From: Omphiscola glabra
Lineage: Eukaryota > Mollusca > Gastropoda > Lymnaeidae
Length of the DNA stretch: 64,000 bases
Direction: 5' to 3'
Assembly: GCA_964017045.1 (NCBI GenBank)
Contig: OZ024801.1
Location: forward strand, 33,405,257 to 33,469,256
Shown: positions 21,192-31,890 of the stretch, piece by piece
Numbering within the stretch: the first letter of the stretch is position 1
Layout: each line of letters begins with the position of its first letter
Program-made: the position numbers and the translations under genes
Notes under the pieces: generated by a model
The model's database searches: none
Seen by the model: the letters and a program-made list of their open reading frames with translations, nothing else
What the model was told of the DNA's origin: nothing

Positions 21192-22169
21192 CCCTCGTCA
21201 TCTTTCTTCTACCCTCTATAGAACATCACTCACTAACCCTCGTCATCTTTCCTCTACCCTCTATAGAACATCACTCACTAACCCTCGTCATCTTTCTTCT
21301 ACCCTCTATAGAACATCACTCACCAACCCTCGTCATCTTTCTTCTACCCTCTATAGAACATCACTCACCAACCCTCGTCATCTTTCTTCTACCCTCTATA
21401 GAACATCACTCACCAACCCTCGTCATCATTCTTCTACCCTCTATAGAACATCACTCACCAACCCTCGTCATCTTTCTTCTACCCTCTATAGAACATCACT
21501 CACCAACCCTCGTCATCTTTCTTCTACCCTCTATAGAACATCACTCACCAACCCTCGTCATCTTTCTTCTACCCTCTATAGGACATCACTCACCAACCCT
21601 CGTCATCTTTCTTCTACCCTCTATAGAACATCACTCACCAACCCTCGTCATCTTTCTTCTACCCTCTATAGAACATCACTCACCAACCCTCGTCATCTTT
21701 CTTCTACCCTCTATAGAACATCACTCACCAACCCTCGTCATCTTTCTTCTACCCTCTATAGAACATCACTCACCAACCCTCGTCATCTTTCTTCTACCCT
21801 CTATAGAACATCACTCACCAACCCTCGTCATCTTTCTTCTACCCTCTATAGAACATCACTCACCAACCCTCGTCATCTTTCTTCTACCCTCTATAGAACA
21901 TCACTCACCAACCCTCGTCATCTTTCTTCTACCCTCTATAGAACATCACTCACCAACCCTCGTCATCTTTCCTCTACCTTCTATAGAACATCACTCACTA
22001 ACCCTCGTCATCTTTCTTCTACCCTCTATAGAACATCACTCACTAACCCTCGTCATCTTTCTTCTACCCTCTATAGAACATCACTCACCAACCCTCGTCA
22101 TCTTTCTTTTACCCTCTATAGGACATCATTTACCAACCCTCGTCATCTTTCTTCTACCCTCTATAGAAC
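21192..22169. repeat. 45-bp minisatellite, about 22 copies
   Basis: Very homogeneous unit with ccctcgtcatctttcttcta and ccctctatagaacatcactc. Differences concentrate in the first two and last four copies, so the centre is being homogenised. Confidence 0.96.
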
Positions 22170-22470
22170 ATAGAAAATAAAATTGTTATTTTACTACAAC
22201 ATGACATTTTAATGAATTAGCTTTTTCCCCCCTCCTTCTTTCTATCTATGTTTTAACTAAACGTGTGTTTCTTTCATTACAAACATGTACACATGGGGCT
22301 GTTAAGACAATCCTGTTTTCTTAGATTCTGAATTCCCTCCATTTGCGTTCAACAAGCGTGACCTGGACGATGTATTCACAATAATAATGGAAACTATATA
22401 ATCATGACGTCATCCATCAGCAAAAAAATGTAGTAGCTTAGTTTTGCACCGCGTCGCAGAGGATTGAATG

Positions 22471-22501
<31 letters not shown>

Positions 22502-23411
22502 CGTCTCACCATCCAAACATGCCGTTGAAATACGGCCTTGTTGATAGAATGAAAATTTGAGGACCACTGTTGGTTTTTTTAAAAATTGGATTTTGAGGCG
22601 GGACTAAGGAAAAAAAATAAATTTAATTTTAATTTTTTAAACAATTTGCAACTTTAAATGACACGTTTTAATTGGTTGTCTGAATAAGACACCCCCCCCA
22701 CACACACACACAAATGTTTCTGGCGACCTCGGTGACCCCAAACAAAGCGCCGTGCTGTGACCCGGCGTGTGTGTGTGTGTGGAGGTGGCGGTCAAAGGTC
22801 ATGTCACACCGAGACGTCATGGGAGAGAGAGAGACCGTCTTTGTTGTCCCCATTGCAATTTTCTTTTTCTCCTCCTTGGCAGTTTTAATCTACTCCAAGG
22901 GTTGGTAGATTATGGTTCTGGATTGTTGCAGTGGACTACTCAATTACATTTCGGGACATAAGTGCCGATATTTCAGTGAGTTATCTTGAAGGTTGGTCAT
23001 TTTCGGAAGGTTTGAATCTTTTTGTTTGGGAATTCCTGCGTGCGCCGATTGTTGTGGTCGTCTGCTTGTGGCATTGCTAAAAGCGTCTTCCGGGATAAAC
23101 AACAGTGCAGCACTTTTGAATCAACGTTTAAGATCTTTTCGTAACGACCAGAATGTATCTGGAAGATGTGTGTACAAATATATATTTACTATACATTTAA
23201 TTTAAAAAGAGACGCCCTCCGCCCGCCCCCCCCCTCTTCCTACGCCACTGGGTTTATGTAATTATTTTTTTACGAGAGAGTGAGGTTGACGAATCGAGCA
23301 ACTCTTCCTACTACAACTCAAGTCGAAACCTTGGTCATCTCTCTCGCTCTCCCCGTATATATAATATTAATATTTGCATATTTATATACTTTATATATGG
23401 CTAATGCAGAG
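22170..23411. other. Unique DNA with simple repeats, no gene seen
   Basis: Contains a T-run (22472-22500), short C/CA and GT runs (22691-22712, 22766-22780) and otherwise mixed sequence. Open frames of 60-70 codons are within chance expectation. Confidence 0.45.
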
Positions 23412-23520
23412 AATTGGTGCCAACAGGGATACATTTAGGGGTTAGGTATAGGTGAATTATAAAAGTTCACGGGTCGTGGCAACCAAAATGGCAGCCGTGT
23501 GGTACGTCATGGCACCAATT
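23412..23520. mobile_element. Short MITE-like inverted-repeat element (109 bp)
   Basis: Perfect 11-bp terminal inverted repeats, aattggtgcca (23412-23422) and tggcaccaatt (23510-23520). No coding sequence. A (TA)n tract (23524-23565) abuts the right end. No clear target duplication, so the family is unassigned. Confidence 0.55.
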
Positions 23521-23521
23521 G

Positions 23522-23523
<2 letters not shown>

Positions 23524-23559
<36 letters not shown>

Positions 23560-23565
23560 TATAGG
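23524..23565. repeat. (TA)n microsatellite
   Basis: Alternating ta run with one interruption. Confidence 0.95.
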
Positions 23566-24419
23566 TACCCCAATACCGCTCAGCGCGGGCAAAAAAACCC
23601 ACCGTGGTACATTTCTGTGACCAGCCGTGTACTGTATGTGCCTGGCCTAGGCCCTATGCTAGAGAAGGGTGTAAATTAGGCCCTGTGGACTAATTTTAAA
23701 TTAGCACATACATATTATTGATGTGAACTTTTATGACAGATGTCCTGTCTTTATATTTAATTGATATATTTATTCGCAAATTTTCTTTACTTTTGCCGTT
23801 ATTGGGCTGGGCTAAAATTAATTTTGTTTCACCAATCCATTTCGGATTTTATAGAAAATTTTAATTTAGGACCATTCACTCTTAAATTACTCTTTTGATT
23901 TAAGAACCATATTTCACAACTTTAATAATTACTATGGTATACACTCATAAAATAATACATGGCTTTAAAAATGAGTTGAAAGTGAACTCCCAAAAGTATC
24001 TAGGGAGCTAAGTATGTGAATACGGAAAATGAGAAGAATATATCAATGAATATAATATATATATCAAGATTATTTTTTTTATAAAAAGATACACATTGTA
24101 ATTGAGATCAGACCGCGACATCAAGTTTGTTGAGGATTCTGCAGACAGTTATTACTTAGTCATTGACTGGTTTTTGCTGGTCCGCTAGTTGTCGCGTCCT
24201 ATTGATGCAATATGAAATAAAATTACAATTACTGTTATATGTCGCGGCGCCACTGTGGAGGAGGTCGCGGCACCCCAGGGTGCGTCGGCGCACACTTTTG
24301 GGAACCTGTGCCGTAGTTGTTGTCTAGTTATGTAACAAACGAGGTTCAATAATGTAATTAAGTAAAGCAAGTTAGTCAATTATTTTGATAGGTGACACAT
24401 CTATAGCTTCATGCAAGCA
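23566..24419. other. AT-rich unique DNA
   Basis: No coding signal. A patch at 24240-24312 (gtcgcggc, ttttgggaacctgtg) resembles a decayed hAT terminus but has no partner end. Confidence 0.4.
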
Positions 24420-24740
24420 TTTAGAGCGATTTTTAGATTTTGAACTTCCACATCCATAGAAATGCCATTTTTAGATTTGGAACTTCCACATCCTCAAAAA
24501 GCTATTTTTAGATTTTGAACTTCCACATCCACAAAAAGCCATTTTTAGATTTTGAACTTCCACATCCACAAAAAGCCATTTTTAGATTTAGAACTTCCAC
24601 ATCCATAAAAAGCCATTTTTAGATTTGGAACTTCCACATCCATAAAAAGCCATTTTTAGATTTGGAACTTCCACATCCTCAAAAAGCCATTTTTATATTT
24701 TGAACTTCCACATCCATAAAGAAGTCATTTAGATTTCTCA
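24420..24740. repeat. 37-bp minisatellite, about 8-9 copies
   Basis: Unit atttttagatttggaacttc plus cacatccataaaaagcc, increasingly degenerate to the right (to about 24840). Confidence 0.9.
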
Positions 24741-24840
24741 CGGCAATATCCATCAAAATTAATTTAACTTTGAAACTTCCAGACCTTTCTTTAAAAACGA
24801 ATGCAGTTTTTGAACTTCTGCATCCATGAAATAACTTCAT

Positions 24841-25314
24841 GGCACCGAAGCTCCCAGATACAGAGAATAGAAAAAAAATATGTAACATTCGAATTCGCTG
24901 ATCCATAATAAGTAACGTAGCGTTTCGCCTCGCCCCACCGCCCCATTTCCACCCCCCAGCCCCACAATTTTTTTTTCCATCTCTGACGTCAACAGAAATT
25001 GCGTTTCCCTTCAAACTGTGTCCGCGATGTATAGTCTGATCGATATTTAGTGGATAAGCGGTTGCCCCGCTTCAACCCCAATCACTCCAAAGGATGTGGT
25101 TATGCAAGAGAACGATAACGGTGTATATCTAGTAGCTGGCGTTACGAGGAGGGGGAGGGGGGGCCTCATAGCTATCTTACGGTATCCGCGTGTTTTTAGT
25201 TGTCTAGTCCAGCGGTCGCAAATGTGGGGGGGGGGGGGGGGAGGGGTACGTGCCCCGAAGCAAAGGTTGAGGTCTGTCGTTCATATTGGGGTTGACGAGC
25301 TCAAACCTTAGACT
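24841..25314. other. Unique DNA with a G-run
   Basis: G-tract at about 25226-25245. No gene supported. Confidence 0.4.
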
Positions 25315-25322
25315 CCTTAAAC

Positions 25323-25522
25323 CAGCAGTTCTCAACCTGTCGGTCGCGACCCCTTTGGGGGTCGAATGACCCTTTTCCAGGGGTCGCCTAAGACCATCGG
25401 AAAATACATACGCTCTACAGTTATGAAGTAGCAACGAAAAAAATTGTGTGGCTTGGGGGGGTCGCCACAGCACGAGGAACTGTGTTAAAGGGTCGCGGCA
25501 TTTGGAAGATTGAGAACCACTG
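25323..25522 (+). mobile_element. SPIN-like hAT MITE (200 bp) with perfect 8-bp TSD
   Basis: The longest copy in the window: termini cagcagttctcaacctgt and gattgagaaccactg, inner blocks gggtcgcctaagaccatcgg, acagttatgaagtagcaacg and aagggtcgcggcatt. Exact flanking duplication ccttaaac (25315-25322 and 25523-25530). No coding capacity. Its order of blocks matches the non-autonomous SPIN elements I know from vertebrates and Lymnaea. Confidence 0.92.
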
Positions 25523-25530
25523 CCTTAAAC

Positions 25531-25892
25531 GATCGTGATTTTTGAAATAAAGTGTATTAGCTTTATACATTCTGGGAACCGCTCTTCGAAAGTAAGGTAA
25601 GCCTGTGTGGCTCAACTGTTTGGGCGATCGCTGGTCCACGCGAAGATGATTCTCTGCTGACAAGAGGATCACGGCGAGCTGAGATTGTATCCCCCTGACA
25701 CCACTTGCCCTGTTGGTCGACTCAGCATTCAACCGAATTCCGTTTGAGAAACATCGATTTAAAAAATCTACATAATCTCATGTATATCGAGCAATCAATC
25801 GCCTGGGTCTCGGCAATATCATTAGGTTTATTACGTAACCCTGGGGGTCTTGGAAGAGAGGATGGGGGGGGGGGTGGCTTAACGGTGCGAGA
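25531..25892. other. Unique DNA
   Basis: No supported feature; a short G-run at 25863-25873. Confidence 0.4.
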
Positions 25893-26105
25893 ATAACTTT
25901 GGTAGACAGGACGCAATGCTAGAATGTCGTTGGTAGACAGGACTCAGTGCTAGAATGTCGTTGGTAGACAGGAAGCAATGCTAGAATGTCGTTGGTAGAT
26001 AGGTCTCTGTGCTAGAATGTCGTTGGTAGACAGGACTCAGTGCTAGAATAATACGTTTGGTAGACAGGACGCAGTGCTAGAATGTCGTTGGTAGAGTGCT
26101 AGAAT
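25893..26105. repeat. 31-bp minisatellite, about 7 copies
   Basis: Unit gaatgtcgttggtagacagg plus actcagtgcta. Confidence 0.9.
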
Positions 26106-26461
26106 AGCGGTATTAGATTGCATATTTCTGATAGTTTCCGAGACCTTTATCAACAAGTTTGTTAAGCTATTAGTAAATAGAATAGTTTAATGAAGATTGT
26201 CCTTTTTTTAAATATTATCTATCCCGCTGAAATGCAAACATTTAGCGTTTGGTCCTAAGTACCATGGCGCCCCATGTTGGGAGGCTGCTGGTGTTTTGGA
26301 AATAGAAACAAGAAGAGGAAAAAAAGCTTAACCCAGGGCGTCCTCGGGGATAGCGTCACGCAGTTGGGGGCGGTCGGGTTTCTATGGTGGAGGGGGTGTC
26401 CATAATTTTGTGCTGATTCTGATGATTTGGTGTGAATGAGATTGATTAAATGGGATTTGAA
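26106..26461. other. Unique DNA
   Basis: Nothing recognised. Confidence 0.4.
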
Positions 26462-27318
26462 GTGATGTTATGTGAATGATTGGTGTGTGAATGATTGGTG
26501 TGTGAATGATTGGTGTGTGAATGATTGGTGTGTGAATGATTGCTGTGTGAATGATTGGTTTGTGAATGATTGGTGTGTGAATGAATTGTGGGTGAATGAT
26601 TAGTGTGTGAATGGTTGGTGTATGAATGAATGGTGGGTGAATGAATGGTGGGTGAATGAATGGTAAGTGAATGAATGGTTTGTGAATGATTGGTGGGTGA
26701 ATGATTGGTCTGTGAATGATTGGTGGGTGAATGATTGGTTGGTGAATGATTGGTGGGTGAATGATTGGTGTGTGAATGAATGGTGGGTGAATGATTAGTG
26801 TGTGAATGATTGGTGTGTGAATGATTGGTTTGTGAATGATTAGTGTGTGAATGATTGGTTTGTGAATGATTGGTGTGTGAATGATTGGTGTGTGAATGAT
26901 TGATGTGTGAATGATTGGTTTGTGAATGATTGGTGTGTGAATGAATTGTAGGTGAATGATTAGTGTGTGAATGGTTGGTGTATGAATGAATGGTGGGTGA
27001 ATGAATGGTGGGTGAATGAATGGTGGGTGAATGAATGGTAAGTGAATGATTGGTTTGTGAATGATTGGTGGGTGAATGATTGGTATGTGAATGATTGGTG
27101 GGTGAATGATTGGTTGGTGAATGATTGGTGGGTGAATGATTGGTGTGTGAATGAATGGTGGGTGAATGATTGGTGTGTGAATGATTGGTTTGTGAATGAT
27201 TAGTGTGTGAATGATTGGTTTGTGAATGATTGGTGGGTGAATGAATGGTATGTGAATGATTGGTTTGTGAATGAATGGTTTGCGCATGAATGGTTGGTGA
27301 ATGAATAGTGTGAATGAA
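26462..27318. repeat. 15-bp minisatellite (tgattggtgtgtgaa)
   Basis: About 57 copies. The variable position between ttggt and gtgaa (gt, tt, gg, ct, aa) recurs in the same order around 26580-26760 and 26940-27140, showing a duplicated block of roughly 360 bp. Minus-strand frames of about 300 codons (Ile-His-Thr-Pro repeats) follow from the unit length. Confidence 0.96.
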
Positions 27319-28432
27319 TTTTATTGAAAACAAAATGCGGGCAAAAGGGCGTTGGGTGGGGTGGTGGTGATGAAAGGCATCGGATCAGGAGTAAGAGGGA
27401 ATGACTGACTGAGATGATATTTTGAGCATGAAGAAAACAGACACATATTTTCCCCATAGAAATAGTTTGTTTTTTTTAAATTGAACGTTCGCATACTTGA
27501 TGTGTGTTGTTGAACGTGTGAGGTGGAGAAGGATCAGCTCCGGTCCAACAGCCACTGAACAACCCGCCCCCCGGCCCCCCAACCGGGTTTGAAGATCTCA
27601 GGGCTTTCATCGGGTCACTTGACAGATTATTCGGGTCACGCTGCGGGGTCAGGGACCCCCCCCCCCTTCTTTGTACACACACAAGTCGCTGACCCTGCAT
27701 ATCGCGAGGAGAGATGGAGTGTCGGTGTTCTTGACACGCTCCACATTCATTTTTGTTTCCTTCACCTTTTTTATTCCACCTCTTTGGGATTATTCATGTT
27801 CTATTTAATCTCTTGCAGAGGTTCCCATACTTTTGGTAAAAGGCGTAAAGAAATCCCATAAACGTTAGACTTTGTAAGAAACAAAGTTTATATATTTGTA
27901 TATATACATATAGCTAGAGTTCTATATATTTTTTAAGGAAAACTTTTCCCACCCCCCCGGGAGACATTTTTTTTTTTTTTTAAATATTTTTTTACAGAAA
28001 TTGTCCCAATAGACAAGTGTATAAAGGAAAACATTTTAAACGGGAAATTATTCCGACGTTTGTTTCTTCCTAATGATTAAATTAGTAAAACAGAATATCT
28101 TTTTTTTTTTTTTTTTTTTTCCAAAAAAAATATTTTATGGTTTTTCAATGGCCTGAGAATTCGGGAAAATTTAAACCTTCTTGTTTTTTCCTCCCTTTAT
28201 TCCATTTGAGCTCACTTCCGTCCAATAATTTTCCTGGAACGAATATCTTCAACTTTCCGGTAAACCGGTGATTGAAATAATGAGCATTAAGGTCTCCAAT
28301 TGCAGCTCGTTACAATTCGTTGTTGGACTTCGTTGACGGTCCACGAACAATCACAATATTCAAAATATTTCCTCCTTGGCCTCCCGGTTTTAAGAAGCGT
28401 TGAAAATTTCACTCTCACTAACTTAAGTAGAA
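27319..28432. other. Unique DNA, homopolymer runs, no gene seen
   Basis: T-runs at 27968-27981 and 28099-28122. A cagaggttcccatactttt patch (27816-27834) resembles the left end of the 17719 hAT-like element but no right end follows. Confidence 0.4.
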
Positions 28433-28626
28433 CAGAGGCGTAGCGTAGGGGGGGGGCAGGGGGGTACAGATGTACCCCGGCGCCAGCTATTTAGGGGCGC
28501 CAAAATGTGCTTTGGTATTATTTTATTGATGAAAATAATGGTTTTGAGAGTTGAAAAAAAAATGAAAAGAGGGCGCTTTAAAATGAATCTTGTCCTCGGG
28601 CGCCAAACACTCTAGCTACGCCTCTG
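28433..28626. mobile_element. MITE of the gaggcgtagc family (194 bp)
   Basis: Perfect 12-bp terminal repeats cagaggcgtagc and gctacgcctctg. It lies in reverse orientation to the 20661 copy. Flanks aagtagaa (28425-28432) and aagtagag (28627-28634) match at 7 of 8 positions. Confidence 0.9.
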
Positions 28627-28678
28627 AAGTAGAGTCAAATAGAAGTGTCATACCATTATTGAAATTTTTAGATGACAC

Positions 28679-29301
28679 ATTACCACCATTCCGTGTCCCG
28701 CGTGGCAGACAAGGGCATGCATGGTAATTGCTGGAATAAACGGCTCCTACAGGGATGCCACCTGTGATACTTCGCAGGGGGAAGAAAAGGCAAACACAGG
28801 GTAGGGATCATGATTACAAGTTGCCGTTAAGGGATATGAGGCGATAGGCTGTGGTGGAAGCCTATGGCCGGTGATTCTAAATATGCAGCCCTGAGAAAGC
28901 TGCTCCTAGGCAACCGTTTCGTCCCAGCTACTTCGCGAATTAGTTGCGAGGTGGAAACCCACTGTAGAATCCCTCTTAGAGGGCGTCCGATGCTTCCCCG
29001 GGACGGGTGGGGGGAGATATTAGGACGTTAATTTACCGTCCCGGCCCCTAGGAAAGTGGACTGCGGACGCTTTTAACGCAGCGTCTTCGGTCGACCAGAT
29101 GTCTCCGGGCGGGGAGGGTCTCCATCGGCAAACCCGATCGAGCGGTGGGGACGGTTCACGCCCTGGGAGGTCTCTGGCGTTCCCCCGCACGGCCAGACGT
29201 CGGGGAAACCCGGCGGCTGGCAAGTGTGGGTGGGCGCCAGGGAGGGCATAAGGAGCGCAAGCTCGACGGCCCGCTGACGCCATTTCCTAATGAGATATTT
29301 C
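28679..29301 (+). mobile_element. Unclassified 623-bp dispersed element, copy 1
   Basis: Flanked by an exact 9-bp duplication agatgacac (28670-28678 and 29302-29310). Related along its length to 32097-32782: shared blocks include atatgcag with ctgctcctaggcaac, gaattagt, agagggcgtc and gctcga.gg..cgctga. It lacks terminal inverted repeats, a poly-A tail or a long frame, and is GC-rich unlike its surroundings. It could be a LINE 5' region, a SINE-like retroposon, or a non-autonomous DNA element with 8-9 bp duplications. Confidence 0.75.
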
Positions 29302-29810
29302 AGATGACACTGATTGCAAATTTGCTTTAAAATCTTAAATATTATTTTTGTTATGTAGTTCAGTTGGCGGCACTTACGGACAACCGTCCCGTGACCCCCA
29401 TTTGGGGTCGCGATCTATGGTTTGGGAAGCCGCGCATAAAATAATCTCATTCGACATTGTTACAAGCAGCCTGTTTTCGGAAGTGTGTGCAATGTTACCA
29501 CAACATGTCAGGCATGTCTGCTGGTGTTTAAATACCTCTGCGCAATCTTTCTTTTTCTATCTTTCTTCTTTTCATTTGACCCTAAGGTCACCGGATATTG
29601 CCATGATCGGGATCTCATCGCACGCCAACTGCTTAAGTCGGGCACAAACCTGTGTGTCATTGTTTCCCCAACCGAGTGCAGGCGTAGCGCCCTGGTGGTG
29701 ACCGTACGTGGGAACTCAAGGCTGGCGTCTGGAAGTAAACCAGTAGACGCTACGGTTCATTGCTTACCCAGGTGTGGGTACCATACATTGCGAGAGCCGG
29801 CTTAGCGGGT
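29302..29810. other. Unique DNA
   Basis: A gacccccatttggggtcgcg patch at 29390-29412 recalls the SPIN-like terminus but is isolated. No gene supported. Confidence 0.4.
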
Positions 29811-29850
29811 TTACTGTCGGTTATCTGGGTTTGTTGTCGGGTATCTGGGT
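29811..29850. repeat. 20-bp minisatellite, left remainder
   Basis: Two copies of tgtcggttatctgggtttgt, the same unit as 31427-31745. The LINE in between split the array. Confidence 0.8.
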
Positions 29851-31380
29851 ATCATTCTCCGCGCAGAAGTAGAAGCAGCAGTCCAAGCACTCCAAATAGG
29901 AAAGGCCGCAGGAGTAGATAATATCCCTGCCGAGTTAATGAAACAGGGAGGAGAAACAATGATAAATGCCCTAACCAATATTTGTAACAAAATATGGCTA
30001 ACAGGGAAATGGCCCAAATCATGGACCCAATCTCTCATCATCACCCTCCCCAAGAAAGGTAACCTACAGCTATGCCAAAACTATCGCACCATTAGCCTAA
30101 TAAGCCACCCAAGCAAGGTCATGCTCAAGGTCATACTGAACCGACTAAGACCATATGCCGACATAATCATTGCTGAAGAACAGGCGGGCTTTAGGCAAGG
30201 CCGGGGCACTAATGAGCAGATCCTAAACCTCCGGATACTATGTGAGAAATATGCTCAACACCAACAAAACCTATACCACGTCTTTGTAGATTTCAAGAAG
30301 GCATTCGACAGGGTTTGGCATGCTGCTTTATGGGCCACCATGAGGCACTACAACATCAACACAAACTTAACCAGAATGATAAGAAGCCTCTATGATAAGG
30401 CCACCAGCGCAGTCTTCTTCAACAATAACATCCGAGAATGGTTCAAGACCACGGTTGGAGTACGACAAGGCTGCTTGCTCTCCCCCACCCTGTTCAACAT
30501 CTTCTTAGAGAGAATTATGTCAGATGCACTTGAAACGCATGTAGGGACAGTCAGCATTGGTGGTAGAACAATCACCAACGTACGTTTTGCGGATGACATA
30601 GGCGGACTGGTTGGAAGCGAGGAAGAGCTAGCCAACCTAGTAAAGAATCTCGACAAGACTTCATCGTCCTTTGGCATGCAAATCAGTGCAGAAAACACAA
30701 AAATGATGACGAATAGCACTAATGGCATCACCACTGCAATTAAGGTCGGGGAGGAAAGATTAGAGACAGTTGGCAGCTTCAAGTACCTCGGAGCAATAGT
30801 ATCGGAACAAGGCTCCAGGCCCGAATTAATGGCCAGGATTGCGCAGACCACGACAGCACTAAAGAGGCTCAAGAAAATATGGAACGGCAAAAATATAGCC
30901 CCCAGCACCAAAATCAGGCTGATGCGCTCATTAATCCTCTCCATTTTCTTATATGCCTGTGAGTCCTGGACATTAACAGCAGAACTTGAAAGTAAAATAA
31001 AGGCGATGGAGATGAGATGTTACAGAGGCATTCTTGGCATCTGCTATAGAGACAACATCACCAATGAGCAAATAAAAGAAAGGATTCTTTATGCAATTGG
31101 GCAATACGACGACCTCCTGACGTCTGTTAAAAAGCGCAAACTTGAGTGGTACGGCCACGTGACCAGAAAACAAGGGCTCGCCAAAGAGATCTTGCAGGGC
31201 ACTACTAGAGGAGGGAGAAGAAGAGGAAGACAAAGAAAAAGATGGGAAGATAATATCAAAGAATGGACGGGATTACAACTAGGCGATGCTATGCGTAGGG
31301 CAGAAGACCGAGAGGAATGGAGAAGAATAGTGTACATGTCATCTGTGGCGCCCCAACGGTCGAAGGACTACGGGACCTGA
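29851..31380 (+). pseudogene. RTE-like LINE reverse transcriptase, 5'-truncated
   Basis: Uninterrupted frame of about 509 codons entered from the array without a native start (first internal ATG 29938). RT motifs in order: GKAAGVDNIPAELM, NYRTISLISHPSKVM, AEEQAGFRQGRGTNEQ, VFVDFKKAFDRV (first catalytic Asp), GVRQGCLLSPTLFNIF, VRFADDI (catalytic Asp pair) and FKYLGAIV. The C-terminal part has YACESWTL, KLEWYGHVTR and RRRGRQRKRWEDNIKEW, as in BovB/RTE elements. The endonuclease domain is missing. Lack of stops indicates a young insertion. Not a host gene; the 5'-truncated copy is not autonomous. Confidence 0.93.
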
Positions 31381-31421
31381 TGATGATGATGATGATGATG
31401 ATGATAATGATGATGATGATC
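29851..31421 (+). mobile_element. RTE-like LINE with (tga)n tail inside a minisatellite
   Basis: The stop codon TGA (31378-31380) is the first unit of a (tga)n microsatellite tail to 31421, a known RTE feature. Both flanks belong to one 20-bp array: left ends gtatctgggt and right begins atctgtgttt, giving an approximate short target duplication. Confidence 0.9.
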
Positions 31422-31760
31422 TGTGTTTGGTGTCGGTTATCTGGTCTTGCTGTCGGGTATCTGGGTTTGCTGTCGGTTATCTGGGTTTTTTGTCGGTTAT
31501 CTGGTCTTGTTGTCGGTTACCTGGGTTTGTTGTCGGTTATCTGGTCTTGTTGTCGGTTACCTTGGTTTGTTGTCGGTTATCTGGTCTTGTTGTCAGTTAC
31601 CTGGGTTTGCTGTCGGTTATCTGGTCTTGTTGTCGGTTACCTGGGTTTGCTGTCGGTTATCTGGTCTTGTTGTCGGTTATCTGGTCTTGTTGTCGGTTAT
31701 CTGGGTTTGTTGTCGCGTACATGGGCTTGTTGTTGTGTACTTAGGTGTGTCGTCGGGCAT
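31422..31760. repeat. 20-bp minisatellite with 40-bp dimers
   Basis: Unit tgtcggttatctgggtttgt, alternating with tggtcttgt versions so that a 40-bp period is visible. Degenerates to the right. Confidence 0.93.
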
Positions 31761-31890
31761 CTGGATTTCTTGGTAGTTTCTAGTTGGAGACACTGTTTAC
31801 ATATTCGTGGCTGTCGTCTGTGGACGATTGGGTCAGTTGCCTTTAAACGCCGCTCATCACTGGGGCTTGGTGTATTTAGTGATTATATTA

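Noticed and set aside
24240..24312. Possible hAT right terminus (ttttgggaacctgtg)
   Set aside because: No left terminus or target duplication could be paired with it.
26382..27333. Minus-strand His/Ile/Pro/Thr repeat proteins of about 300 codons
   Set aside because: By-product of the 15-bp array; two frames are open equally well.
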